Shown here: in pieces, positions 9,814 to 24,100 of the stretch
How positions within the stretch are numbered: the stretch's first letter is position 1
Layout: every line of letters starts with the position of its first letter
Made by a program: the position numbers and the translations under genes
Assembly (NCBI GenBank): GCA_963920705.1
Contig: CAWUCO010000097.1
Span: 558,001 to 622,000 of the forward strand
DNA from: Odiellus spinosus
Taxonomy: Eukaryota > Arthropoda > Arachnida > Opiliones > Phalangiidae
Direction of reading: 5' to 3'
Length of the DNA stretch: 64,000 bases
The notes under the pieces: model-generated
The model's database searches: none
Told to the model about the DNA's origin: nothing
Seen by the model: the letters and a program-made list of their open reading frames with translations, nothing else

Positions 9814-10769
9814 GTCTAAATAATAAGAGTTTTCAAAAATCCGTTGAAAAACAAGAAAAATATGGCCAATTCAAGAAATCATACAATATCAAAATAGTCA
9901 AATTTCAGATTTTAAAAATTCGCTTTTTAATATTAGATGTTTATTGAATTGGCCATATTTTCCAGGTTTTTCAACGGATTTTCCAAAACTCTTGTTTTTT
10001 AGATAGACCAATATTTTCTCTTTCGAGTGGTCTAAATTTTGTCTAAATCGCTTAAAAATCAAAAGTTTTGTGTCTATTTGAATCCAGTAATCTTGGATTT
10101 TTAAGCGTTTTTGCTTTATTTTAACCAATTTTATATTTGTCACGTTTTGGCAATTTAGACAAAACCAAAGTCATTCGAAAGAGCAATTAATGGACAGTCT
10201 AAATAATAAGAGTTTTCAAAAATCCGTTGAAAAACAAGAAAAATATGGCCAATTCAAGAAATCATACAATATCAAAATAGTGAAATTTCAGATTTTAAAA
10301 ATTCGCTTTTTGATATTAGATGTTTTTTGAATTGGCCATATTTTCCAGGTTTTTCAACGGATTTTCCAAAACTCTTGTTTTTTAGATAGACCAATATTTG
10401 CTCTTTCGAGTGGTCTAAATTTTGTCTAAATCGCTTAAAAATCAAAAGTTTTGTGTCTATTTGAATCCTATAATCTTGGATTTTTAAGCGTTTTTGCTTA
10501 ATTTTAACCAATTTTATATTTGTCACGTTTTGGCAATTTAGACAAAACCAAAGTCATTCGAAAGAGCAATTAATGGACAGTCTAAATAATAAGAGTTTTC
10601 AAAAATCCGTTGAAAAACAAGAAAAATATGGCCAATTCAAGAAATCATACAATATCAAAATAGTCAAATTTCAGATTTTAAAGAATTCGCTTTTTGATAT
10701 TAGATGTTTTTTGAATTGGCCTTATTTTCCATGTTTTTCAACGGATTTTCCAAAACTCATGTTTTTTAG
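9814..10769. repeat. Array segment, first units with the aaagaattcgc insertion
   Basis: About 2.5 units. The unit at about 10,681 is the first with an extra base at the palindrome centre (ttttaaagaattcgc), which creates an EcoRI site. That form is absent from 13-40 kb and recurs from 40.1 kb onward, mostly in 51-64 kb. Confidence 0.8.
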
Positions 10770-12055
10770 ATAGACCAATATTTGCTCTTTCGAGTGGTCT
10801 TAATTTTGTCTAAATCGCTTAAAAATCAAAAGTTTTGTGTCCATTTGAATCCAATAATCTTGGATTTTTAAGTGTTTTTGCTTAATTTTAACCAATTTTA
10901 TATTTAACACGTTTTGTAAATTTAGACAAAACCAAAGTCATTCGAAAGAGCAATTAATGGACAGTCTAAATAATAAGAGTTTTCAAAAATCCGTTGAAAA
11001 ACAAGAAAAATATGGCCAATTCAAGAAATCATACAATATCAAAATAATCAAATTTCAGATTTTAAAAATTCGCTTTTTGATATTAGATGTTTTTTGAATT
11101 GGCCTTATTTTCCATGTTTTTCAACGGATTTTCCAAAACTCTTTTTTTTAGATAGACCAATATTTGCTCTTTCGAGTGGTCTAAATTTTGTCTAAATCGC
11201 TTAAAAATCAAAAGTTTTGTGTCTATTTGAATCCAATAATCTTGGATTTTTAAGCGTTTTTGCTTTATTTTAACCAATTTTATATTTGTCACGTTTTAGC
11301 AATTTAGACAAAACCAAAGTCATTCGAAAGAGCAATTAATGGATAGTCTAAATAATAAGAGTTTTCAAAAATCCGTTGAAAAACAAGAAAAATATGGCCA
11401 ATTCAAGAAATCATACAATATCAAAATAGTGAAATTTCTGATTTTAAAAATTCGCTTTTTGATATTAGATGTTTTTTGAATTGGCCATATTTTCCAGGTT
11501 TTTCAACGGATTTTCCAAAACTCTTGTTTCTTAGATAGACCAATATTTGCTCTTTCGAGTGGTCTTAATTTTGTCTAAATCGCTTAAAAATCAAAAGTTT
11601 TGTGTCCATTTGAATCCAATAATCTTGGATTTTTAAGTGTTTTTGCTTAATTTTAACCAATTTTATATTTAACACGTTTTGTAAATTTAGACAAAACCAA
11701 AGTCATTCGAAAGAGCAATTAATGGACAGTCTAAATAATAAGAGTTTTCAAAAATCCGTTGAAAAACAAGAAAAATATGGCCAATTCAAGAAATCATACA
11801 ATATCAAAATAATCAAATTTCAGATTTTAAAAATTCGCTTTTTGATATTAGATGTTTTTTGAATTGGCCTTATTTTCCATGTTTTTCAACGGATTTTCCA
11901 AAACTCTTTTTTTTAGATAGACCAATATTTGCTCTTTCGAGTGGTCTAAATTTTGTCTAAATCGCTTAAAAATCAAAAGTTTTGTGTCTATTTGAATCCA
12001 ATAATCTTGGATTTTTAAGCGTTTTTGCTTAATTTTAACCAATTTTATATTTGTC
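10770..12055. repeat. Two-unit tandem duplication (765 bp)
   Basis: About 10,770-11,290 and 11,535-12,055 match at an offset of 765. Both hold tttaacacg followed by tttgtaaattta, caaaataatcaaatt, and a run of seven or more T where other units read ctcttgtttttt. The loss of one base in that run explains 765 rather than 766. A close relative of the tttgtaaattta unit is found at about 44,214. Confidence 0.7.
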
Positions 12056-12559
12056 ACGTTTTGGCAATTTAGACAAAACCAAAGTCATTCGAAAGAGCAA
12101 TTAATGGACAGTCTAAATAATAAGAGTTTTCAAAAATCCGTTGAAAAACAAGAAAAATATGGCCAATTCAAGAAATCATACAATATCAAAATAGTCAAAT
12201 TTCAGATTTTAAAGAATTCGCTTTTTGATATTAGATGTTTTTTGAATTGGCTATATTTTCCATGTTTTTCAACGGATTTTCCAAAACTCTTGTTTTTTAG
12301 ATAGACCAATATTTGCTCTTTCGAGTGGTCTTCATTTTGTCTAAATCGCTTAAAAATCAAAAGTTTTGTGTCCATTTGAATCCAATGATCTTGGATTTTT
12401 AAGTGTTTTTGCTTAACTTTAACAAATTTTATATTTGTCACAATTTTGCAATTTAGACAAAACCAAAGTCATTCGAAAGAGCAATTAATGGACAGTCTAA
12501 ATAATAAGAGTTTTCAAAAATCCGTTGAAAAACAAGAAAAATATGGCCAATTCAAGAAA
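12056..12559. repeat. Array segment with EcoRI-type unit
   Basis: About 1.3 units. It holds aaagaattcgc (about 12,211), attggctatattttcc, gtcttcattttg and ccaatgatc. This four-marker combination is the type amplified at 40.05 and 51.16-52.6 kb. Confidence 0.75.
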
Positions 12560-14475
12560 TAATACAATATCAAAATAGTCAAATTTCAGATTTTAAAAAT
12601 TCGCTTTTTGATATTAGATGTTTTTTGAATTTGCCTTATTTTCCATGTTTTTCAACGGATTTTCCAAAACTCTTGTTTTTTAGATAGACCAATATTTGCT
12701 CTTTCGAGTGGTCTAAATTTTGTCTAAATCGCTTAAAAATCAAAAGTTTTGTGTCTATTTGAATCCAATAATCTTGGATTTTTAAGCGTTTTTGCTTTAT
12801 TTTAACCAATTTTATATTTGTCACGTTTTGGCAATTTAGACAAAACCAAAGTCATTCGAAAGAGCAATTAATGGACAGTCTCAATAATAAGAGTTTTCAA
12901 AAATCCGTTGAAAAACAAGAAAAATATGGCCAATTCAAGAAATAATACAATATCAAAATAGTCAAATTTCAGATTTTAAAAATTCGCTTTTTGATATTAG
13001 ATGTTTTTTGAATTTGCCTTATTTTCCATGTTTTTCAACGGATTTTCCAAAACTCTTGTTTTTTAGATAGACCAATATTTGCTCTTTCGAGTGGTCTAAA
13101 TTTTGTCTAAATCGCTTAAAAATCAAAAGTTTTGTGTCTATTTGAATCCAATAATCTTGGATTTTTAAGCGTTTTTGCTTTATTTTAACCAATTTTATAT
13201 TTGTCACGTTTTGGCAATTTAGACAAAACCAAAGTCATTCGAAAGAGCAATTAATGGACAGTCTCAATAATAAGAGTTTTCAAAAATCCGTTGAAAAACA
13301 AGAAAAATATGGCCAATTCAAGAAATCATACAATATCAAAATAGTGAAAATTCAGATTTTAAAAATTCGCTTTTTGATATTAGATGTTTTTTGAATTGGC
13401 CATATTTTCCAGGTTTTTCAACGGATTTTCCAAAACTCTTGTTTTTTAGATAGACCAATATTTGCTCTTTCGAGTGGTCTTAATTTTGTCTAAATCGCTT
13501 AAAAATCAAAAGTTTTGTGTCTATTTGAATCCAATAATCTTGGATTTTTAAGTGTTTTTGCTTAATTTTAACCAATTTTATATTTGTCACAATTTTGAAA
13601 TTTAGACAAAACCAAAGTCATTCGAAAGAGCAATTAATGGACAGTCTAAATAATAAGAGTTTTCAAAAATCCGTTGAAAAACAAGAAAAATATGGCTAAT
13701 TCAAGAAATCATACAATATCAAAATAGTGAAATTTCAGATTTTAAAAATTCGCTTTTTGATATTAGATGTTTTTTGAATTGGCCATATTTTCCAGGTTTG
13801 TCAACGGATTTTCCAAAACTCTTGTTTTTTAGATAGACCAATATTTGCTCTTTCGAGTGGTCTTAATTTTGTCTAAATCGCTTAAAAATCAAAAGTTTTG
13901 TGTCCATTTGAATCCAATAATCTTGGATTTTTAAGCGTTTTTGCTTAATTTTAACCAATTTTATATTTGTCACGTTTTGGCAATTTAGACAAAATCAAAG
14001 TCATTCGAAAGAGGAATTAATGGACAGTCTAAATAATAAGAGTTTTCAAAAATCCGTTGAAAAACAAGAAAAATATGGCCAATTCAAGAAATCATACAAT
14101 ATCAAAATAGTCAAATTTCAGATTTTAAAAATTCGCTTTTTGATATTAGATTTTTTTTGAATTGGCCATATTTTCCATGTTTTTCAACGGATTTTCCAAA
14201 ACTCTTGTTTTTTAGATAGACCAATATTTGCTCTTTCGAGTGGTCTAAATTTTGTCTAAATCGCTTAAAAATCAAAAGTTTTGTGTCTATTTGAATCCAA
14301 TAATCTTGGATTTTTAAGCGTTTTTGCTTTATTTTAACAAATTTTATATTTGTCACGTTTTGGGAATTTAGACAAAACCAAAGCCATTCGAAAGAGCAAT
14401 TAATGGACAGTCTAAATAATAAGAGTTTTCAAAAATCCGTTGAAAAACAAGAAAAATATGGCCAATTCAAGAAAT
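12560..14475. repeat. Five-unit tandem duplication, copy 1 (1,915 bp)
   Basis: Matches 14,476-16,390 at +1,915 bp. Shared rare states, in order: gaatttgccttat, gtctcaataataag twice, aagaaataatac, gtgaaaattcag, tatggctaattc, ggtttgtcaacgg, gaggaattaatgg, gattttttttgaattgg and ttttgggaattta with aaagccattcg. The only difference seen is gaatttgcc at about 13,010 against gaattttcc at about 14,925. Confidence 0.85.
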
Positions 14476-16390
14476 CATACAATATCAAAATAGTCAAATT
14501 TCAGATTTTAAAAATTCGCTTTTTGATATTAGATGTTTTTTGAATTTGCCTTATTTTCCATGTTTTTCAACGGATTTTCCAAAACTCTTGTTTTTTAGAT
14601 AGACCAATATTTGCTCTTTCGAGTGGTCTAAATTTTGTCTAAATCGCTTAAAAATCAAAAGTTTTGTGTCTATTTGAATCCAATAATCTTGGATTTTTAA
14701 GCGTTTTTGCTTTATTTTAACCAATTTTATATTTGTCACGTTTTGGCAATTTAGACAAAACCAAAGTCATTCGAAAGAGCAATTAATGGACAGTCTCAAT
14801 AATAAGAGTTTTCAAAAATCCGTTGAAAAACAAGAAAAATATGGCCAATTCAAGAAATAATACAATATCAAAATAGTCAAATTTCAGATTTTAAAAATTC
14901 GCTTTTTGATATTAGATGTTTTTTGAATTTTCCTTATTTTCCATGTTTTTCAACGGATTTTCCAAAACTCTTGTTTTTTAGATAGACCAATATTTGCTCT
15001 TTCGAGTGGTCTAAATTTTGTCTAAATCGCTTAAAAATCAAAAGTTTTGTGTCTATTTGAATCCAATAATCTTGGATTTTTAAGCGTTTTTGCTTTATTT
15101 TAACCAATTTTATATTTGTCACGTTTTGGCAATTTAGACAAAACCAAAGTCATTCGAAAGAGCAATTAATGGACAGTCTCAATAATAAGAGTTTTCAAAA
15201 ATCCGTTGAAAAACAAGAAAAATATGGCCAATTCAAGAAATCATACAATATCAAAATAGTGAAAATTCAGATTTTAAAAATTCGCTTTTTGATATTAGAT
15301 GTTTTTTGAATTGGCCATATTTTCCAGGTTTTTCAACGGATTTTCCAAAACTCTTGTTTTTTAGATAGACCAATATTTGCTCTTTCGAGTGGTCTTAATT
15401 TTGTCTAAATCGCTTAAAAATCAAAAGTTTTGTGTCTATTTGAATCCAATAATCTTGGATTTTTAAGTGTTTTTGCTTAATTTTAACCAATTTTATATTT
15501 GTCACAATTTTGAAATTTAGACAAAACCAAAGTCATTCGAAAGAGCAATTAATGGACAGTCTAAATAATAAGAGTTTTCAAAAATCCGTTGAAAAACAAG
15601 AAAAATATGGCTAATTCAAGAAATCATACAATATCAAAATAGTGAAATTTCAGATTTTAAAAATTCGCTTTTTGATATTAGATGTTTTTTGAATTGGCCA
15701 TATTTTCCAGGTTTGTCAACGGATTTTCCAAAACTCTTGTTTTTTAGATAGACCAATATTTGCTCTTTCGAGTGGTCTTAATTTTGTCTAAATCGCTTAA
15801 AAATCAAAAGTTTTGTGTCCATTTGAATCCAATAATCTTGGATTTTTAAGCGTTTTTGCTTAATTTTAACCAATTTTATATTTGTCACGTTTTGGCAATT
15901 TAGACAAAATCAAAGTCATTCGAAAGAGGAATTAATGGACAGTCTAAATAATAAGAGTTTTCAAAAATCCGTTGAAAAACAAGAAAAATATGGCCAATTC
16001 AAGAAATCATACAATATCAAAATAGTCAAATTTCAGATTTTAAAAATTCGCTTTTTGATATTAGATTTTTTTTGAATTGGCCATATTTTCCATGTTTTTC
16101 AACGGATTTTCCAAAACTCTTGTTTTTTAGATAGACCAATATTTGCTCTTTCGAGTGGTCTAAATTTTGTCTAAATCGCTTAAAAATCAAAAGTTTTGTG
16201 TCTATTTGAATCCAATAATCTTGGATTTTTAAGCGTTTTTGCTTTATTTTAACAAATTTTATATTTGTCACGTTTTGGGAATTTAGACAAAACCAAAGCC
16301 ATTCGAAAGAGCAATTAATGGACAGTCTAAATAATAAGAGTTTTCAAAAATCCGTTGAAAAACAAGAAAAATATGGCCAATTCAAGAAAT
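14476..16390. repeat. Five-unit tandem duplication, copy 2
   Basis: This is the second copy of the five-unit block, directly adjoining the first. The match ends by about 16,459, where this side reads gaattggcc and the first copy reads gaatttgcc. The near identity and adjacency point to a recent unequal crossover or replication slippage event of five units. Confidence 0.85.
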
Positions 16391-18179
16391 CATACAATAT
16401 CAAAATAGTCAAATTTCAGATTTTAAAAATTCGCTTTTTGATATTAGATGTTTTTTGAATTGGCCATATTTTCCATGTTTTTCAACGGATTTTCCAAAAC
16501 TCTTGTTTTTTAGATAGACCAATATTTGATCTTTCGAGTGGTCCAAATTTTGTCTAAATCGCTTAAAAATCAAAAGTTTTGTGTCTATTTGAATCCAATA
16601 ATCTTGGATTTTTAAGTGTTTTTGCTTAATTTTAACCAATTTTATATTTGTCACGTTTTGGCAATTTAGACAAAACCAAAGTCATTCGAAAGACCAATTA
16701 ATGGACAGTCTAAATAATAAGAGTTTTCAAAAATCCGTTGAAAAACAAGAAAAATATGGCCAATTCAAGAAATCATACAATATAAAAATAGTGAAATTTC
16801 AGATTTTAAAAATTCGCTTTTTGATATTAGATGTTTTTTGAATTGGCCATATTTTCCAGGTTTTTCAACGGATTTTCCAAAACTCTTGTTTTTTAGATAG
16901 ACCAATATTTGCTCTTTCGAGTGGTCTTAATTTTGTCTAAATCGCTTAAAAATCAAAAGTTTTGTGTCCATTTGAATCCAATAATCTTGGATTTTTAAGT
17001 GTTTTTGCTTAATTTTAACCAATTTTATATTTGTCACAATTTTGAAATTTAGACAAAACCAAAGTCATTCGAAAGAGCAATTAATGGACAGTCTAAATAA
17101 TAAGAGTTTTCAAAAATCCGTTGAAAAACAAGAAAAATATGGCCAATTCAAGAAATCATACAATATCAAAATAGTCAAATTTCCGATTTTAAAAATTCGC
17201 TTTTTGATATTAGATGTTTATTGAATTGGCCATATTTTCCAGGTTTTTCAACGGATTTTCCAAAACTCTTGTTTTTTAGATAGACCAATATTTGCTCTTT
17301 CGAGTGGTCTTAATTTTGTCTAAATCGCTTAAAAATCAAAAGTTTTGTGTCTATTTGAATCCAATAATCTTGGATTTTTAAGTGTTTTTGCTTAATTTTA
17401 ACCAATTTTATATTTGTCACAATTTTGAAAATTAGACAAAACCAAAGTCATTCGAAAGAGCAATTAATGGACAGTCTAAATAATAAGAGTTTTCAAAAAT
17501 CCGTTGAAAAACAAAAAAATATGGCCAATTCAAGAAATCATACAATATCAAAATAGTCAAATTTCAGATTTTAAAAATTCGCTTTTTAATATTAGATGTT
17601 TTTTGAATTGGCCATATTTTCCATGTTTTTCAACGGATTTTCCAAAACTCTTGTTTTTTAGATAGACCAATATTTGATCTTTCGAGTGGTCTAAATTTTG
17701 TCTAAATCGCTTAAAAATCAAAAGTTTTGTGTCCATTTGAATCCAATAATCTTGGATTTTTAAGTGTTTTTGCTTAATTTTAACCAATTTTATATTTGTC
17801 ACAATTTTGCAATTTAGACAAAACCAAAGTCATTCGAAAGAGCAATTAATGGACAGTGTAAATAATAAGAGTTTTCAAAAATCCGTTGAAAAACAAGAAA
17901 AATATGGCCAATTCAAGAAATCATACAATATCAAAATAGTCAAATTTCAGATTTTAAAAATTCGCTTTTTGATATTAGATGTTTTTTGAATTGGCCATAT
18001 TTTCCATGTTTTTCAACGGATTTTCCAAAACTCTTGTTTTTTAGATACACCAATATTTGATCTTTCGAGTGGTCTAAATTTTGTCTAAATCGCTTAAAAA
18101 TCAAAAGTTTTGTGTCTATTTGAATCCAATAATCTTGGATTTTTAAGTGTTTTTGCTTAATTTTAACCAATTTTATATT
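16391..18179. repeat. Start of the central 3/4/5-unit domain
   Basis: About 4.7 units. From here to about 40 kb the units alternate between types marked by ttgatctttcg, gaccaattaatgg with gtgaaatttcag, ccgatttt with gtttattgaattgg, and the shortened A-run. The unit at 17,557-17,802 still has caacgg; the caatgg marker begins in the next block. One unit has ttagatacacc at about 18,046. Confidence 0.8.
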
Positions 18180-21100
18180 TGTCACGTTTTGGCAATTTAG
18201 ACAAAACCAAAGTCATTCGAAAGACCAATTAATGGACAGTCTAAATAATAAGAGTTTTCAAAAATCCGTTGAAAAACAAGAAAAATATGGCCAATTCAAG
18301 AAATCATACAATATCAAAATAGTGAAATTTCAGATTTTAAAAATTCGCTTTTTGATATTAGATGTTTTTTGAATTGGCCATATTTTCCAGGTTTTTCAAC
18401 GGATTTTCCAAAACTCTTGTTTTTTAGATAGACCAATATTTGCTCTTTCGAGTGGTCTTAATTTTGTCTAAATCGCTTAAAAATCAAAAGTTTTGTGTCC
18501 ATTTGAATCCAATAATCTTGGATTTTTAAGTGTTTTTGCTTAATTTTAACCAATTTTATATTTGTCACAATTTTGAAAATTAGACAAAAAAAAATTAAAG
18601 TCATTCGAAAGAGCAATTAATGGACAGTCTAAATAATAAGAGTTTTCAAAAATCCGTTGAAAAACAAAAAAATATGGCCAATTCAAGAAATCATACATTA
18701 TCAAAATAGTCAAATTTCAGATTTTAAAAATTCGCTTTTTAATATTAGATGTTTTTTGAATTGGCCATATTTTCCATGTTTTTCAATGGATTTTCCAAAA
18801 CTCTTGTTTTTTAGATAGACCAATATTTGATCTTTCGAGTGGTCTAAATTTTGTCTAAATCGCTTAAAAATCAAAAGTTTTGTGTCCATTTGAATCCAAT
18901 AATCTTGGATTTTTAAGTGTTTTTGCTTAATTTTAACCAATTTTATATTTGTCACAATTTTGCAATTTAGACAAAACCAAAGTCATTCGAAAGAGCAATT
19001 AATGGACAGTGTAAATAATAAGAGTTTTCAAAAATCCGTTGAAAAACAAGAAAAATATGGCCAATTCAAGAAATCATACAATATCAAAATAGTCAAATTT
19101 CAGATTTTAAAAATTCGCTTTTTGATATTAGATGTTTTTTGAATTGGCCATATTTTCCATGTTTTTCAACGGATTTTCCAAAACTCTTGTTTTTTAGATA
19201 GACCAATATTTGATCTTTCGAGTGGTCTAAATTTTGTCTAAATCGCTTAAAAATCAAAAGTTTTGTGTCTATTTGAATCCAATAATCTTGGATTTTTAAG
19301 TGTTTTTGCTTAATTTTAACCAATTTTATATTTGTCACGTTTTGGCAATTTAGACAAAACCAAAGTCATTCGAAAGACCAATTAATGGACAGTCTAAATA
19401 ATAAGAGTTTTCAAAAATCCGTTGAAAAACAAGAAAAATATGGCCAATTCAAGAAATCATACAATATCAAAATAGTGAAATTTCAGATTTTAAAAATTCG
19501 CTTTTTGATATTAGATGTTTTTTGAATTGGCCATATTTTCCAGGTTTTTCAACGGATTTTCCAAAACTCTTGTTTTTTAGATAGACCAATATTTGCTCTT
19601 TCGAGTGGTCTTAATTTTGTCTAAATCGCTTAAAAATCAAAAGTTTTGTGTCCATTTGAATCCAATAATCTTGGATTTTTAAGTGTTTTTGCTTAATTTT
19701 AACCAATTTTATATTTGTCACAATTTTGAAAATTAGACAAAACCAAAGTCATTCGAAAGAGCAATTAATGGACAGTCTAAATAATAAGAGTTTTCAAAAA
19801 TCCGTTGAAAAACAAAAAAATATGGCCAATTCAAGAAATCATACAATATCAAAATAGTCAAATTTCAGATTTTAAAAATTCGCTTTTTAATATTAGATGT
19901 TTTTTGAATTGGCCATATTTTCCATGTTTTTCAATGGATTTTCCAAAACTCTTGTTTTTTAGATAGACCAATATTTGATCTTTCGAGTGGTCTAAATTTT
20001 GTCTAAATCGCTTAAAAATCAAAAGTTTTGTGTCCATTTGAATCCAATAATCTTGGATTTTTAAGTGTTTTTGCTTAATTTTAACCAATTTTATATTTGT
20101 CACAATTTTGCAATTTAGACAAAACCAAAGTCATTCGAAAGAGCAATTAATGGACAGTGTAAATAATAAGAGTTTTCAAAAATCCGTTGAAAAACAAGAA
20201 AAATATGGCCAATTCAAGAAATCATACAATATCAAAATAGTCAAATTTCAGATTTTAAAAATTCGCTTTTTGATATTAGATGTTTTTTGAATTGGCCATA
20301 TTTTCCATGTTTTTCAACGGATTTTCCAAAACTCTTGTTTTTTAGATAGACCAATATTTGATCTTTCGAGATGTCTAAATTTTGTCTTAATCGCTTAAAA
20401 ATCAAAAGTTTTGTGTCTATTTGAATCCAATAATCTTGGATTTTTAAGTGTTTTTGCTTAATTTTAACCAATTTTATATTTGTCACGTTTTGGCAATTTA
20501 GACAAAACCAAAGTCATTCGAAAGACCAATTAATGGACAGTCTAAATAATAAGAGTTTTCAAAAATCCGTTGAAAAACAAGAAAAATATGGCCAATTCAA
20601 GAAATCATACAATATCAAAATAGTGAAATTTCAGATTTTAAAAATTCGCTTTTTGATATTAGATGTTTTTTGAATTGGCCATATTTTCCAGGTTTTTCAA
20701 CGGATTTTCCAAAACTCTTGTTTTTTAGATAGACCAATATTTGCTCTTTCGAGTGGTCTTAATTTTGTCTAAATCGCTTAAAAATCAAAAGTTTTGTGTC
20801 CATTTGAATCCAATAATCTTGGATTTTTAAGTGTTTTTGCTTAATTTTAACCAATTTTATATTTGTCACAATTTTGAAATTTAGACAAAACCAAAGTCAT
20901 TCGAAAGAGCAATTAATGGACAGTCTAAATAATAAGAGTTTTCAAAAATCCGTTGAAAAACAAGAAAAATATGGCCAATTCAAGAAATCATACAATATCA
21001 AAATAGTCAAATTTCAGATTTTAAAAATTCGCTTTTTAATATTAGATGTTTATTGAATTGGCCATATTTTCCAGGTTTTTCAACGGATTTTCCAAAACTC

Positions 21101-24100
21101 TTGTTTCTTAGATAGACCAATATTTGCTCTTTCGAGTGGTCTTAATTTTGTCTAAATCGCTTAAAAATCAAAAGTTTTGTGTCCATTTGAATCCAATAAT
21201 CTTGGATTTTTAAGTGTTTTTGCTTAATTTTAACCAATTTTATATTGAACACGTTTTGGCAATTTAGACAAAACCAAAGTCATTCGAAAGAGCAATTAAT
21301 GGACAGTCTAAATAATAAGAGTTTTCAAAAATCCGTTGAAAAACAAGAAAAATATGGCCAATTCAAGAAATCATACAATATCAAAATAGTCAAATTTCCG
21401 ATTTTAAAAATTCGCTTTTTGATATTAGATGTTTATTGAATTGGCCATATTTTCCAGGTTTTTCAACGGATTTTCCAAAACTCTTGTTTTTTAGATAGAC
21501 CAATATTTGCTCTTTCGAGTGGTCTTAATTTTGTCTAAATCGCTTAAAAATCAAAAGTTTTGTGTCTATTTGAATCCAATAATCTTGGATTTTTAAGTGT
21601 TTTTGCTTAATTTTAACCAATTTTATATTTGTCACAATTTTGAAAATTAGACAAAACCAAAGTCATTCGAAAGAGCAATTAATGGACAGTCTAAATAATA
21701 AGAGTTTTCAAAAATCCGTTGAAAAACAAAAAAATATGGCCAATTCAAGAAATCATACAATATCAAAATAGTCAAATTTCAGATTTTAAAAATTCGCTTT
21801 TTAATATTAGATGTTTTTTGAATTGGCCATATTTTCCATGTTTTTCAATGGATTTTCCAAAACTCTTGTTTTTTAGATAGACCAATATTTGATCTTTCGA
21901 GTGGTCTAAATTTTGTCTAAATCGCTTAAAAATCAAAAGTTTTGTGTCCATTTGAATCCAATAATCTTGGATTTTTAAGTGTTTTTGCTTAATTTTAACC
22001 AATTTTATATTTGTCACAATTTTGCAATTTAGACAAAACCAAAGTCATTCGAAAGAGCAATTAATGGACAGTGTAAATAATAAGAGTTTTCAAAAATCCG
22101 TTGAAAAACAAGAAAAATATGGCCAATTCAAGAAATCATACAATATCAAAATAGTCAAATTTCAGATTTTAAAAATTCGCTTTTTAATATTAGATGTTTA
22201 TTGAATTGGCCATATTTTCCAGGTTTTTCAACGGATTTTCCAAAACTCTTGTTTCTTAGATAGACCAATATTTGCTCTTTCGAGTGGTCTTAATTTTGTC
22301 TAAATCGCTTAAAAATCAAAAGTTTTGTGTCCATTTGAATCCAATAATCTTGGATTTTTAAGTGTTTTTGCTTAATTTTAACCAATTTTATATTGAACAC
22401 GTTTTGGCAATTTAGACAAAACCAAAGTCATTCGAAAGAGCAATTAATGGACAGTCTAAATAATAAGAGTTTTCAAAAATCCGTTGAAAAACAAGAAAAA
22501 TATGGCCAATTCAAGAAATCATACAATATCAAAATAGTCAAATTTCCGATTTTAAAAATTCGCTTTTTGATATTAGATGTTTATTGAATTGGCCATATTT
22601 TCCAGGTTTTTCAACGGATTTTCCAAAACTCTTGTTTTTTAGATAGACCAATATTTGCTCTTTCGAGTGGTCTTAATTTTGTCTAAATCGCTTAAAAATC
22701 AAAAGTTTTGTGTCTATTTGAATCCAATAATCTTGGATTTTTAAGTGTTTTTGCTTAATTTTAACCAATTTTATATTTGTCACAATTTTGAAAATTAGAC
22801 AAAACCAAAGTCATTCGAAAGAGCAATTAATGGACAGTCTAAATAATAAGAGTTTTCAAAAATCCGTTGAAAAACAAAAAAATATGGCCAATTCAAGAAA
22901 TCATACAATATCAAAATAGTCAAATTTCAGATTTTAAAAATTCGCTTTTTAATATTAGATGTTTTTTGAATTGGCCATATTTTCCATGTTTTTCAATGGA
23001 TTTTCCAAAACTCTTGTTTTTTAGATAGACCAATATTTGATCTTTCGAGTGGTCTAAATTTTGTCTAAATCGCTTAAAAATCAAAAGTTTTGTGTCCATT
23101 TGAATCCAATAATCTTGGATTTTTAAGTGTTTTTGCTTAATTTTAACCAATTTTATATTTGTCACAATTTTGCAATTTAGACAAAACCAAAGTCATTCGA
23201 AAGAGCAATTAATGGACAGTGTAAATAATAAGAGTTTTCAAAAATCCGTTGAAAAACAAGAAAAATATGGCCAATTCAAGAAATCATACAATATCAAAAT
23301 AGTCAAATTTCAGATTTTAAAAATTCGCTTTTTGATATTAGATGTTTTTTGAATTGGCCATATTTTCCATGTTTTTCAACGGATTTTCCAAAACTCTTGT
23401 TTTTTAGATAGACCAATATTTGATCTTTCGAGTGGTCTAAATTTTGTCTAAATCGCTTAAAAATCAAAAGTTTTGTGTCTATTTGAATCCAATAATCTTG
23501 GATTTTTAAGTGTTTTTGCTTAATTTTAACCAATTTTATATTTGTCACGTTTTGGCAATTTAGACAAAACCAAAGTCATTCGAAAGACCAATTAATGGAC
23601 AGTCTAAATAATAAGAGTTTTCAAAAATCCGTTGAAAAACAAGAAAAATATGGCCAATTCAAGAAATCATACAATATCAAAATAGTGAAATTTCAGATTT
23701 TAAAAATTCGCTTTTTGATATTAGATGTTTTTTGAATTGGCCATATTTTCCAGGTTTTTCAACGGATTTTCCAAAACTCTTGTTTTTTAGATAGACCAAT
23801 ATTTGCTCTTTCGAGTGGTCTTAATTTTGTCTAAATCGCTTAAAAATCAAAAGTTTTGTGTCCATTTGAATCCAATAATCTTGGATTTTTAAGTGTTTTT
23901 GCTTAATTTTAACCAATTTTATATTGAACACGTTTTGGCAATTTAGACAAAACCAAAGTCATTCGAAAGAGCAATTAATGGACAGTCTAAATAATAAGAG
24001 TTTTCAAAAATCCGTTGAAAAACAAGAAAAATATGGCCAATTCAAGAAATCATACAATATCAAAATAGTCAAATTTCCGATTTTAAAAATTCGCTTTTTG

